From: DASYAE01 sp036501535
GTDB taxonomy: Bacteria; Actinomycetota; Actinomycetes; Streptomycetales; Catenulisporaceae
Direction: 5' to 3'
DNA: 64,000 nucleotides
Assembly (NCBI GenBank): GCA_036501535.1
Contig: DASYAE010000131.1
Location: 17,364 to 81,363 of the forward strand
Shown here: in pieces, positions 26,771-35,959 of the stretch
Layout: each line of letters opens with the position of its first letter
Position numbering within the stretch: the first letter of the stretch is position 1
Position numbers and translations under genes: made by a program
Notes under the pieces: model-generated
Told to the model about the DNA's origin: nothing
What the model saw: the letters and a program-made list of their open reading frames with translations, nothing else
The model's database searches: none

Positions 26771-27100
26771 TCAGATCCCGGTCAGGCCGGGCAGGCCGTT
26801 GGCGAACGCGGAGGCCATCTGGCTGGAGCCCTCGTTCGTGTTCGCGTACACGCCGGTGTTGCTGGAGAGGGTCTCCAGCATCGTCGACAGCTGCGAGCGC
26901 ACGGTGTTCAGGTCGTCAAGGTATTGACTCAGCGCCTGCCCGAAGGACGACGCCGCCTCACCGGTCCAGTTCGACGCGAGCGTCGACTGCTGCTCGGACA
27001 TGTTGCTGTAGGCGGTGTTGCACTGGTCCAGGGCGTTCTGGAAGCTGTTCTGCGCAGCCACCATTCCCTGGACGTCGACTGAGGTGGGGTTCGCCGCCAC
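26771..27100 (-). CDS. WXG100-family protein
   Basis: A 109-residue protein with the classical turn LASNWTGEAASSFGQAL between two helices. GTG at 27100 is chosen because AGGAGG lies seven bases upstream. It is the first of two adjacent WXG100 genes and is probably the EsxA/EsxB-like pair exported by the EccC/EccB/EccD machine encoded upstream in the locus. Confidence 0.92.
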   Translation of the reverse strand: MAANPTSVDVQGMVAAQNSFQNALDQCNTAYSNMSEQQSTLASNWTGEAASSFGQALSQYLDDLNTVRSQLSTMLETLSSNTGVYANTNEGSSQMASAFANGLPGLTGI

Positions 27101-27240
27101 GGCACGTCCTCCTAACCTGTTTCGGGTGCCGGTGCGCCGTTTCGGGCGCACTCTCTCTATCTATCCTCGGATGCGTCGGGGCTCCGGATCGGGCCGCAGG
27201 GCCCGACTGCCCGGGGCGACATGCATCGCTGCCCCCCGGG

Positions 27241-28266
27241 TCACGGCGGGACCACCCGGTCCGGCCGGTCGTCCGTCGACTTCGAGGTCTGTGATTCCCG
27301 CGGGTCCGGCGGCGCGTCCGGCGCCGGCTGCGGCGCATCGCAGGCCGCTGCGACGGCGGGGCCCGGGGCGCAGCGCAGGACGGGGCCGAGCGGGTGCGGG
27401 TCGGCGAACGGGCGCAGCGCGAGCCGGCGCTGGTGCTCGTCGAAGCGCCGGCCGTCGACCGCCGCGGCCGGGTCGGTGCCGCGCATGTAGTCGCGCTGCC
27501 AGTCGTCCGGCCCGCTGCGCTCCGCCGCGGCCGCCTTGCCCGCCGCGCCCGCGGCCTGCGTCGGCTCCGCGGGCTGCGCCGGTTCCGCCGCGGGGCGGCG
27601 CCGCTCGCGCAGGAAGTCCCGCCGGCTGGACGCCCAGGTCCGGTATCCGTCCAGGTCGGGCATCATCCCGGCGGGCGCCAGCCGGGGGTGGAAGTCCTCC
27701 AGCTCGCCGCGCCGCTGCGGGACCAGCAGGCAGAACGGCTCGTCCTTCTCGAACCGGACGGCCAGGCCCGGCCTGGTCAGCTTCCAGTTCATGGTGAAGG
27801 TGGCCACCGCCCAGTCCGTCTCGACCAGCCCCTCCAGTGCGGTCACGCCGTCCTTGGGATGGTTGGCCGGGCCGCGCACCAGTAGGTTCCAGCCCGGCGG
27901 GGTGCGTATCAGCAGCGGAACGTGGAAGGTGACGATGCCGTACCCGAAGTGGCTGGCGGCCTGGAAGGGGCCCCGCCCCGCGTCGAAGGTCAGCCGGGTG
28001 CACCGCTTGTTCGCGCCGCCGTCCCACACGGCCTCGAAGGCGCGCGTGTTCAGCATCCACCAGCCGGCCTGGTTGGCCATCAGCATCGGCAGGCAGCGGT
28101 TCGCGAAGCGGGAGTCGGTCTCGTCCATCCACGCGCGCCGCACGCCGGCCGGCTCGACCGGGCCGACGTGGCGGCCGCCGATCCGGTACGCGACCATGTC
28201 GAGGTCTTCGGGCTCGTCGGGCTCAGGAGACTGAGTCGAGGCGTCCTCGTGTGTGATCACGGTCAC
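27241..28266 (-). CDS. DUF6065-like protein in T7SS locus
   Basis: A 341-residue soluble protein without signal peptide or membrane helix. Recognisable segments are LPMLMANQAGWWMLN, FDAGRGPFQAASHFGYG and NWKLTRPGLAVRFEKDEPFCLLVPQ, which I associate with the DUF6065 family (function unknown). The C-terminal ~120 residues are Ala/Pro/Arg-rich. GTG at 28266 overlaps the upstream ATPase stop by four bases (GTGA), so it belongs to the coupled core operon. The motif FDxGRGPF also occurs in the 996-aa protein of the same operon. Confidence 0.72.
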   Translation of the reverse strand: MTVITHEDASTQSPEPDEPEDLDMVAYRIGGRHVGPVEPAGVRRAWMDETDSRFANRCLPMLMANQAGWWMLNTRAFEAVWDGGANKRCTRLTFDAGRGPFQAASHFGYGIVTFHVPLLIRTPPGWNLLVRGPANHPKDGVTALEGLVETDWAVATFTMNWKLTRPGLAVRFEKDEPFCLLVPQRRGELEDFHPRLAPAGMMPDLDGYRTWASSRRDFLRERRRPAAEPAQPAEPTQAAGAAGKAAAAERSGPDDWQRDYMRGTDPAAAVDGRRFDEHQRRLALRPFADPHPLGPVLRCAPGPAVAAACDAPQPAPDAPPDPRESQTSKSTDDRPDRVVPP

Positions 28267-31200
28267 GGGCGCACCAGCTCTCCGGAGCGCTCCTCGGGCA
28301 GTGCGGACTGCGCGGCTTCCACGGCCCCAGACTGAGGACCGCCCGGATCGCCGCGCACCGCTTCCGGCCCGATCACCGGGCTTCGGGCGGCTGCGGCCAG
28401 GCTCGCGGCGAAGCGGTGCGCGTCCCAGGCACCGGTGCGCGGAGGCGCGGAGGCGAAGGCCTCGACGACCGCGCGCAGCGTCTGCTCTCCGGCCTTGAAA
28501 CCGCGCGCGGCCAGGTAGCGGCCGACCAGCGTGGCCAGGCGCTCCGGCTTGTACTGCGGGAAGGCCAGCGAGTCGGCGAAGCAGCCGGCCACGTCCGGGC
28601 GCTCGCGCAGGATCTGCGCGACGCGGTGCGGCTCGCCGGCCATCAACAGCACGACCGCCTGATTGCGGGCCATCGCCGGGCGCAGCGCCCCGAGCACCGC
28701 CGCGCGCTGCTCGGGGGCGAACCGGAAGAACGGCTCGTCCAGCCGCAGCAGCAGCACTCCCCCGGCGCAGTCGTCGAACACGTGCTGGGCGAAGGCGGCG
28801 GACTGCTCCGGCAGCAGCACCGGGAACTCGCTCAGCCGCACCGCGCGCAGCGTCCCGGAGGAGCAGAGCCCGTCCTCGGCAAGGCACTGCGCGTATATCT
28901 CGGCCACCGCGCCGCGGCCCGAACCGTCCCAGCCCTCGAAGACGAGGTTGGCCAGGCCCGCGGTCGGCTGCTGCTCCCGCTTGAGCCGGGCCAGGCCGGA
29001 GAGCCGCACCCGCAGCGCCTCGCGCACCGGGTCCAGGCCGACCAGCGCCGAGAGCCGCCGCGCGCCGGCGCTCTCGCGCGGCCGGCCGGACGGCTGCCCG
29101 TCCGCGCCGGGCGCCCCGGTCAGTTCGGCCACGTTGACGTCCTCGGGCATGAAGCGGCTCAGCTCCATGTCGTCCGCGTCCAGGCGGGCGGCCAGCCGGG
29201 TGGCCTGGTTGTTGACCATCGCCTCGAAGACCTTGCGGGCCACCCGGCCGTTGCCGAAGGTGGGGCCCTTGGGCACCTGGTCGAAGTAGTCGGTCAGGGC
29301 CCTGAGCGTCTCCTCGGGCAGCTCGTACTGGTGCGCCGAGCACATCCCCTGCACGATGGTGACCAGCTCGTCCACGCTGTAGTTGGGGAACTCGATGGTC
29401 CGCGAGAAGCGCGAGGCCATGCCCGGGTTCGAGGACAGGAACTGCTCCATGTGCTCGGAGTAGCCCGCCGCGATCACCACCAGCTCGTTGCGGTGGTCCT
29501 CCATCAGCTTCATCAGCGTCTCGACGGCCTCCCGGCCGAAGTCCGGGCCGGTGCCCTTGGACTGGTTGGTCAGCGTGTACGCCTCGTCGACGAACAGCAC
29601 CCCGCCGAGCGCCTTGGTGACCACCTCGGTGGTCTTGATCGCGGTGCCGCCGATGATCTGCGCGACCATGTCGGCCCGGGAGACCTCGACCATGTGGCCG
29701 CGCGGCAGCACGCCCAGCTCGGCGAGTACGGCCCCGTAGATGCGGGCCACGGTGGTCTTGCCGGTGCCGGGCGGGCCGGCGAACACCAGGTGGCGGCTCA
29801 TCGGCGGCATCGGCAGGCCCATCTGCTCGCGCCGCTGCGCCATCTGGATCAGGTTGACCAGCCCGGTGACCTCCGACTTGACGCTGGCCAGGCCGACCAG
29901 CGCCTCGAGCTCCGCCAGCGGGCCGGTGCCGACGTGCACGGCGTGGCGGGAGTCGGACGGCTGCCCGTCGTAGAACTCGTCGTCGTCGGCCACGTCCGGC
30001 TGGGCGCCGTCATAGGCCTGCACGGTGCGCGCCGGCGCAGGGGACTGACGCGCCCGGACCGCGCCGACACCGCTGCCCGGACCGCCGCCCGAGTCCGCGC
30101 CGTTCTCCCGGATGTCGCAGTCGCGCAGCTCGACCCGCTCGTCGCCGTCGGCATCGCCTTCGCTGTACACGCCCCGGCCGCCGTTGCCGATGATCTTGCA
30201 GCCGACCAGCTGGACCGCGCCGCCGCTCTCCAGGCTGACCCCGTGGCCGCGCGCGCCGTTGATCCGGCTGGCCGAGGCCTCAAGCCGGCCGGATGCCAGA
30301 ACCTTGACCGCGTCCTCGGGCGCGTCGGTGAACCGGGTGTCCTGCGCGGTCAGCAGGGCGTCCGTGCCGACCACCGCGCCGCAGCCCTCGAACACGGCGG
30401 ACTCGAGCACGCCGTGGGTGCCGGCGCCGAGCGTCAGGCCCGTCCCCTCGCCGGCCCGGAAGGAGACCCGGGCGAACGCGCCCTTCGACGCCTCGCCGAG
30501 CTCGACCGCGCTGCCGCGCCCGCCCGAGATCTCGCCGCCGCGCACGGTGATCGAGGATCCGCCGAGCACCACCAGGCCGCCCGGACCGTCCACGGCCAGC
30601 TCCTCGGCCTGCACCACGGCCGAGCCGAGCGCGCGCATCGCAGCGCTCTCACAGTCCCGCACGGCGACCTGCTGCAGGCTCGGGCCGGCCGCCGCGTCCA
30701 CGACGATGCCCAGCGGGCTCTGCTCGACGACGCAGCGCTCGAACACCGGCCGGGCGGCGGCGGTGATGTAGACCCCGTTCTTCGCGGCCTTCGTCACCGT
30801 GCAGCCGGTCAGCCGCGGCGCCGACCCCGCGGCGATGTGCACGCCCTGCGCGGACGATCCGGTGAACTCGCAGTCGATCAGCTCGATGGCGCCGTGACCG
30901 GTCAGGTACGCGTCGACCGTGCCGCTGGACGAGACCTTCACGCCGGTGATGCGCGCCCCGGCCTCCTGCTCGACCGCGATCGCGGGCTTTGCGCAGCCCA
31001 CGAACACGCAGCCGTCGATCTCGGCGCGGGCGCGGCCGTTGACGCAGACGCCGTTGCCGCCGGGCCGCTCCACGGTGATCCCGCGCGCGAGGATCCGCCC
31101 GCCGTCCGCCACGACCAGCGCCGAGGAGGCCACCTCGGTGATCGCGGTGTTCTCCACCACGTTCCCGCCGGGCGAGGTCACCACGATCCCGGCGCCGGTC

Positions 31201-31601
31201 CGGTTGCCCACCGTGCAATCCCGCACGGCGAGCGTCCCCTGCGTGTGCGCGAAGATCGCCGCCCAGGCCGATCCGGACACCCGGCAGTCGTCCAGCGCCA
31301 GCTCGCCGCGCTGCACCTGCACGACCGGCGTCTGCGAATCCGCCCCGGTCAGCACGAGCCCGGCCAGCTGGACGCCCTCGGCCGCCACCGCGACGGTGAC
31401 GCCCTTCTCGCAGTGCACGTGGACACTGCCGGGCGCCTGCTCCGGGGTCATCGTGACCACGCGGTCGATGACCAGCTGTTCGTCGTAGCGGCCCGCGGCG
31501 ATGGTGATCAGCGCACCGTCGGAGGCGTTGCGCAGCGCCTCCGCGATGGTGCGGTACCCGCCGGGCCGGTCCGCGGCGACGAGCATGAGCTGGCGGGTCA
31601 T
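28263..31601 (-). CDS. eccA: EccA-like AAA+ ATPase with N-terminal beta-helix
   Basis: A 1112-residue protein. Residues about 1-510 are a right-handed parallel beta-helix: ~22-residue rungs of the type VELRDCDIRENGA and LTGCTVTKAAKNGVYI, starting with a TIAEALRNASDGALITIAAGRY pectate-lyase-like cap. Residues about 555-800 are a CbxX/CfxQ-type AAA+ domain: Walker A GPPGTGKTT (about 605), Walker B GVLFVDEAYTL (about 670), arginine-finger region MASRFSRTIEF. A second AAA+ domain (about 850-1070) is degenerate, with GWDGSGRG instead of a Walker A and no Lys. Classical EccA has TPR repeats at the N-terminus, so the beta-helix is a substitution. ATG at 31601 overlaps the 996-aa gene (ATGA). Confidence 0.88.
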   Translation of the reverse strand: MTRQLMLVAADRPGGYRTIAEALRNASDGALITIAAGRYDEQLVIDRVVTMTPEQAPGSVHVHCEKGVTVAVAAEGVQLAGLVLTGADSQTPVVQVQRGELALDDCRVSGSAWAAIFAHTQGTLAVRDCTVGNRTGAGIVVTSPGGNVVENTAITEVASSALVVADGGRILARGITVERPGGNGVCVNGRARAEIDGCVFVGCAKPAIAVEQEAGARITGVKVSSSGTVDAYLTGHGAIELIDCEFTGSSAQGVHIAAGSAPRLTGCTVTKAAKNGVYITAAARPVFERCVVEQSPLGIVVDAAAGPSLQQVAVRDCESAAMRALGSAVVQAEELAVDGPGGLVVLGGSSITVRGGEISGGRGSAVELGEASKGAFARVSFRAGEGTGLTLGAGTHGVLESAVFEGCGAVVGTDALLTAQDTRFTDAPEDAVKVLASGRLEASASRINGARGHGVSLESGGAVQLVGCKIIGNGGRGVYSEGDADGDERVELRDCDIRENGADSGGGPGSGVGAVRARQSPAPARTVQAYDGAQPDVADDDEFYDGQPSDSRHAVHVGTGPLAELEALVGLASVKSEVTGLVNLIQMAQRREQMGLPMPPMSRHLVFAGPPGTGKTTVARIYGAVLAELGVLPRGHMVEVSRADMVAQIIGGTAIKTTEVVTKALGGVLFVDEAYTLTNQSKGTGPDFGREAVETLMKLMEDHRNELVVIAAGYSEHMEQFLSSNPGMASRFSRTIEFPNYSVDELVTIVQGMCSAHQYELPEETLRALTDYFDQVPKGPTFGNGRVARKVFEAMVNNQATRLAARLDADDMELSRFMPEDVNVAELTGAPGADGQPSGRPRESAGARRLSALVGLDPVREALRVRLSGLARLKREQQPTAGLANLVFEGWDGSGRGAVAEIYAQCLAEDGLCSSGTLRAVRLSEFPVLLPEQSAAFAQHVFDDCAGGVLLLRLDEPFFRFAPEQRAAVLGALRPAMARNQAVVLLMAGEPHRVAQILRERPDVAGCFADSLAFPQYKPERLATLVGRYLAARGFKAGEQTLRAVVEAFASAPPRTGAWDAHRFAASLAAAARSPVIGPEAVRGDPGGPQSGAVEAAQSALPEERSGELVRP

Positions 31602-34588
31602 ACGGCCCTGCCTTCCTGGACTCTGCTTTGTCGGGCTCTGTTTTCCAGGGCGCCGCCTTCCAGGGCGCTGCCGGTCTGGATTCGAACCGCCGGAACGGCG
31701 CTGGCCGGAGCGGCCTTGGCCGAAGCGGTCCTCGCCGGGGCGCCGCCGGTCGCGGCGGCCGGACGGGCGATCAGGCCGGGCGCCGCGGCGAACCGGCCGG
31801 TCTGCTTTCCGGTCAGCTCGCTGTCGGGGTCCTGCGCGCCCCACCCGCGGCCCGCCTCGACCAGGGCGGTCAGCGCGATCTCGTCAAGGGCCTGCTGCGC
31901 GCGGACCGTGCCGTCCTCGGCCACCTCGGTGCGGGCCAGCTCGCGCAGCAGGATCTCCCGCGCTGCGCCGCCGCCTGGATTTGCACTGTCCCCGGAGCCG
32001 TCCCCGGCTCGCAGCACCTTGAAATTGGTGCCCGGCAGAAACACCGCCTGCTCCTGCAGCGCGGGGTCGACCAGCCCGGTACGCCGCGCCGTCATCGACC
32101 AGATCCGGACCTCGACCGCGCCGGGCAGCCGCGTCGCGCCGGTCGTGAGCACCGGGCAGAACGACCACTCGGTGACCAGCCGGCCCTCCTCGTACCACTG
32201 CCACTCCTCCTCGCGCAGGTCCACCCGCAGCCGGGCCGGGCCGCGGTACGAGGGCAGCCGGCGCAGCCCGGCGGCCACGCAGCGGGCCAGCGGCACATGC
32301 GGGCCGACGGTCGCCGCGCGCACCGCGTCGTCCAGGCTCCGCGTCTCGCTGTCCAGATAGAGCTTTACGGCCACCAGGTCGGTGAGCACCTCGGCGCTGC
32401 CGACCCCGGCCCCGGCGCGCAGGCCCGGGTGCTCGGACAGGATCCGGGAGACGGAGCTGGCCGCGGAGTCGTACTGCTTGTTCAGGTTGCGGCGCAGCCA
32501 CACCCGCTCCTGCGCGATGCCGGCGGCCGGCGGTATCGCAGTGGCCTGCGCGGACGGCACCGGCTGCACCCGCGGACCGTGCTGAGTCGGTCGGGGGTTG
32601 GCCGGTCGGGCCGGGGCCGCTGCGACGCGCGGCTCGGGCTGGCGCGGCGGCGCGACCGGGGTGATGGAGACGGACGGCAGCTGCGTGCGCAGCTCGGGTC
32701 CAGGTCCCGGCACTGGTCCCGGACCCGGCGCCACTCCGGCCGGAGCGGGCGTCGGCCGGACCACCACCGGCGCCGCAGCACGCATGGCAGAGGCCTGAGC
32801 CGCGGGCCGGGCCGGCGGCGCCGCGGCGGACTCCGGCGGCTCGCCGAAGGAGAAGTCCTCAGGCGAGGAGACCAGCTGGAAGCTCGGGTACTCGATCCGC
32901 TCGGGCTCGGGCTCGGGTTCCAGCTCAGGCTCCGGCTCCGGCGCGGGCGCGGGCTGCCAGTCCGGCGGTTCTTCCTCGGCCGCGCTCTCGGGCCGCTCCT
33001 GGTCCCACGGCGACGCGATGTCGTCGTCCTGGACCCGGCCGAAGCCCGGGGGCTGCTCCATCACCACGGTCGCGGCGAACATGTCCGGGACCTCCGCGGT
33101 GCCGCCCGGAGCAGTGCTCAGAGTGTCGTGCGGGTCCGCGCCCGGAATCTGGTACTCCCCGGTGTACCTGCGGCCGTCCGGAATTCCGTCCATTACCGTA
33201 CGCACGTCGGACAGCGTGCCGAGAATGTTCCTGATCGAGCGGTTCGTCGTCGCAGGCAACTCATCCGCGTCGGCGAATGCAGCCAGATCCGCCGCCACCC
33301 CCGTCGGCGCAGTCGCGACCAGATAGCGCTCGGCCGCATTGGGCGGTGCCAGCAGCGCGGCGATCGCCCGGATCCCCGGCTCGAGCCTTGAGACGGCCTC
33401 GCGAGCCAGGACCAGCATCCGCCGGCCGGTCTCCTGGGTGCTCGCGTCGTACACCACCTTGACCCGGTCCGGCTCCGGCGCCGCGCCGCGGATGGCGTGG
33501 CTGCCGGCCGGGACCGCGGAGGGCCGCATCCACAGCCCGCTCTGGGTCACCTCGAGCACCGCGTCGTAGTCGTACTCGTACACACCCGGCTCGCGCTCGG
33601 GCAGGCCCGGGATCGGCGGCCGGTACTCGATCGGCACCGGGGCGGGCGCCGTGCCGCCGTTCGCCGCGGCCGGCAGGTAACCCAGCTCACGGACATAGGG
33701 GAACCAGACCATCGTGCCCTCGGGCAGCACCGTGTGCATCGTCGGCCCGCCCTTCGCGTCCACACCGACCGACCGCACGCCCACGCCCACGATCACCGGC
33801 GCGTCCACGGCGTCGGCGAGCAGCTGGCCGAACGGCGCCGAGGTGTCGTCCAGCGCTCCGAGCAGCGAGAAGCGCATCGCAGGGTGCACGCTCTCCGGCA
33901 TCGAGTGCCAGAACTGCGCGACCGCGGACAGCGGCGTGATCGGCGAGCCCGGATATCCGACCACGATCCTGGGCATCCGCGCGTCGGGCAGCAGGGAGTT
34001 GACGATCCAGTGGCGCTCGTCGACCTCTGCGGCGCCGGACCCGTCGGTACCGATGATCCAGGCGCCCGCGGGCGTCGGGCAGAGCATCGCGCAGGAGCCG
34101 AGCGTCTGCGGCTCGGCCAGCGCCGGGCAGTCCCAGTAGGGCCGCGGGAATCGGCGCGAGTGGACGAACGGCCCGCGCCCGGAGTCGAACCGCATCCAGC
34201 CGGACCCGACCCCGGGCCGGATGAACAAGCCGCCGCCGGCCACGGTGATCGCGCGCCCGTCGTGTGCCAGCACGGTGCGATGGCAGCGGTTCGCCAGCCA
34301 CAGGCCGAAAGCGGCCGTGGAGACGAAGTCCGGCCGCGCAGGCATCAGGCGCAGCACGCCAGGACATGCGGCAAGCTCGTCGATCACGTCCTCGAACGCC
34401 TCGACCGGCGTGTCCGGCGGCACGTCGACCACGACCGCCGTGTGCGCGGGCTCTGCGGCGCGGCGCGCGGCGAAGGCGAGCAGCGCCTCGTCCGCCCCGG
34501 CCTTCGGATGGATCACCAGCGCGTGGCCGGCGCGGGTGCACCGCAGCCGGGTCCGTGTTCCGCCGAACGCCCTCATCCGACCGCTCAT
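31598..34588 (-). CDS. T7SS-locus protein with possible ART-like C-terminal domain
   Basis: A 996-residue protein, apparently cytoplasmic. Residues 1-330 form an unrecognised globular region (FDSGRGPFVHSRRFPRPYWDC). The middle (about 520-690) is Pro/Glu-rich disorder. In the C-terminal part, LPSYRGPARLRVDL (about 779), then WSFCPVLTTG and QEQAVFLPGTNFKVL (about 843-857), have the order of an ADP-ribosyltransferase fold: YRG arginine, central strand, then the E-containing strand with PGTxFxV. The usual STS motif is missing, so activity is doubtful. The gene overlaps EccB upstream and the EccA-like gene downstream by four bases each, so it is a core part of this T7SS variant. Confidence 0.75.
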   Translation of the reverse strand: MSGRMRAFGGTRTRLRCTRAGHALVIHPKAGADEALLAFAARRAAEPAHTAVVVDVPPDTPVEAFEDVIDELAACPGVLRLMPARPDFVSTAAFGLWLANRCHRTVLAHDGRAITVAGGGLFIRPGVGSGWMRFDSGRGPFVHSRRFPRPYWDCPALAEPQTLGSCAMLCPTPAGAWIIGTDGSGAAEVDERHWIVNSLLPDARMPRIVVGYPGSPITPLSAVAQFWHSMPESVHPAMRFSLLGALDDTSAPFGQLLADAVDAPVIVGVGVRSVGVDAKGGPTMHTVLPEGTMVWFPYVRELGYLPAAANGGTAPAPVPIEYRPPIPGLPEREPGVYEYDYDAVLEVTQSGLWMRPSAVPAGSHAIRGAAPEPDRVKVVYDASTQETGRRMLVLAREAVSRLEPGIRAIAALLAPPNAAERYLVATAPTGVAADLAAFADADELPATTNRSIRNILGTLSDVRTVMDGIPDGRRYTGEYQIPGADPHDTLSTAPGGTAEVPDMFAATVVMEQPPGFGRVQDDDIASPWDQERPESAAEEEPPDWQPAPAPEPEPELEPEPEPERIEYPSFQLVSSPEDFSFGEPPESAAAPPARPAAQASAMRAAAPVVVRPTPAPAGVAPGPGPVPGPGPELRTQLPSVSITPVAPPRQPEPRVAAAPARPANPRPTQHGPRVQPVPSAQATAIPPAAGIAQERVWLRRNLNKQYDSAASSVSRILSEHPGLRAGAGVGSAEVLTDLVAVKLYLDSETRSLDDAVRAATVGPHVPLARCVAAGLRRLPSYRGPARLRVDLREEEWQWYEEGRLVTEWSFCPVLTTGATRLPGAVEVRIWSMTARRTGLVDPALQEQAVFLPGTNFKVLRAGDGSGDSANPGGGAAREILLRELARTEVAEDGTVRAQQALDEIALTALVEAGRGWGAQDPDSELTGKQTGRFAAAPGLIARPAAATGGAPARTASAKAAPASAVPAVRIQTGSALEGGALENRARQSRVQEGRAV

Positions 34589-35940
34589 GTCTCCGCCCGC
34601 TTGGCTGCGCCGATGTCGAGGGCCGGCCCGGCCGCGACCAGCCGGAGCACCGCGACCGGCACGGTGTGCGCGCCGACCGAGCTGTAGCCGAGCGCGGACT
34701 GCGCGTCGGAGCTGTCGATCCAGTACCGCTCGCCGCTGTCCGTGATCAGGAACTCGGCCGGGGTGCTGGAGCCGCTGCTCGAGCTCTGCGACGGCGCCGG
34801 CGGCTGCACGAGCATCCCGTCGCCGGCCGGCACCACGACGCTCGGATCCGCCCCGATCGTCGCCGACGGCTCGGTGACCACCTGCGTGTTCGCGGCCGCG
34901 CCGGGCGAGGACTGCAGCGCGCACAGCGACCCGCCGCCCGGCCCGGTCGCGTTGTATATGGGGCCTGAAAGGAAGTTCGGCAGGCGGCTGATCAGCGTGT
35001 GGTCGGCCGAGGCGGGCACCGCGGCGATCGCGGCCGGGGAGACCTGCGCGGGCGCGGCGTACCCGGCCACCGCGAACAGCGCCGCCTCGGTCGCGGTGAT
35101 CGGGGCCAGACCGTCGGAGAGCAGCACATAGTACTGATTCGCGCCGCCGACCGAGGTGAGGAACAGGGTCCCGATGTCGGCGCTCTGCCCGGCCACCTGC
35201 CGGCCGGTGTCGCCGCCGTCGGGGATGTTCGCGGGCACGATCGCGGCGCCGGTCGGCAGCTGGTCGAGCCAGACCGGGTCGGCCGCGATCGGCTGCTGGT
35301 TGCCCAGCCCGAGCGCGGGCAGCGCGTCCTGGTCCGGCAGCGGGTACTTGACCGAGTCCCAGACCACGTATTCAGCCGGGTTGTTCGGGTCCGTGGAGGC
35401 CACGAAGACCCGCTGGTTCTGCGGCCCCGCGGCGGTGCGCCCGGCCGGGTCGAGATCGAGCACGATGTTGCCGTTCGAGCGCAGACACGCGGCCCAGGTG
35501 CCGGGCAGCAGGGAACTGGCGGCCGGCACGTCGTCAGGCGCGCCGCTGATGCCGAGCGCGCCGCCCACCGGCACCCCGGCCAGCTGCGCCCGCGGCACGT
35601 ACTGCACCGCGGAGTTGTTCTGCCCGGCGACCAGCAGTGCGGAGGCGTAGTTCGCGGTCGGATGCAGCGAGCCGTTCAGGTACACGTAGCGGGTGCCGGT
35701 CTCCTTCTCCACCACGATCGAGCCGTTGGCCTTCCACGCGGTGCTGGCCGCTGGCGAGATCAGCCCGAAGATGACCGCGCCGCCGGAGAGCAGCACGCCG
35801 ATGGCGACGCCGATCTGCACGCCCAGGTTCGAGCGGCGGAACGGCACCTCGCCGGCCCCGGCGTCCCCGGCGGCCACCGCGCGCACCAGCCGGCCGACCG
35901 AGAACTGGTAGGCCTGCAGGTGGTCCTTTCTGCTCTGCAC
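34585..35940 (-). CDS. eccB: T7SS core component EccB
   Basis: A 451-residue protein starting at GTG 35940. The N-terminal MQSRKDHLQAYQFSVGRLVRA is the EccB hallmark, followed by one membrane helix (about 43-65, VQIGVAIGVLLSGGAVIFGL) and a large extracytoplasmic domain with two cysteines (WAACLRS, SLCALQ) for the conserved disulfide. EccB packs around EccC and EccD in the membrane complex. A Ser-rich segment (about 395) precedes the C-terminal ERYWIDS part. It sits 19 bases after EccD. Confidence 0.95.
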   Translation of the reverse strand: MQSRKDHLQAYQFSVGRLVRAVAAGDAGAGEVPFRRSNLGVQIGVAIGVLLSGGAVIFGLISPAASTAWKANGSIVVEKETGTRYVYLNGSLHPTANYASALLVAGQNNSAVQYVPRAQLAGVPVGGALGISGAPDDVPAASSLLPGTWAACLRSNGNIVLDLDPAGRTAAGPQNQRVFVASTDPNNPAEYVVWDSVKYPLPDQDALPALGLGNQQPIAADPVWLDQLPTGAAIVPANIPDGGDTGRQVAGQSADIGTLFLTSVGGANQYYVLLSDGLAPITATEAALFAVAGYAAPAQVSPAAIAAVPASADHTLISRLPNFLSGPIYNATGPGGGSLCALQSSPGAAANTQVVTEPSATIGADPSVVVPAGDGMLVQPPAPSQSSSSGSSTPAEFLITDSGERYWIDSSDAQSALGYSSVGAHTVPVAVLRLVAAGPALDIGAAKRAET

Positions 35941-35959
35941 TGAAGTTACCGGGCCCCTC

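Noticed and set aside
28416..32360. A 1314-codon open frame on the plus strand
   Set aside because: It lies antisense to the EccA-like and 996-aa genes, has Arg/His/Gly-rich composition with no family signature, and arises from third-position GC bias.
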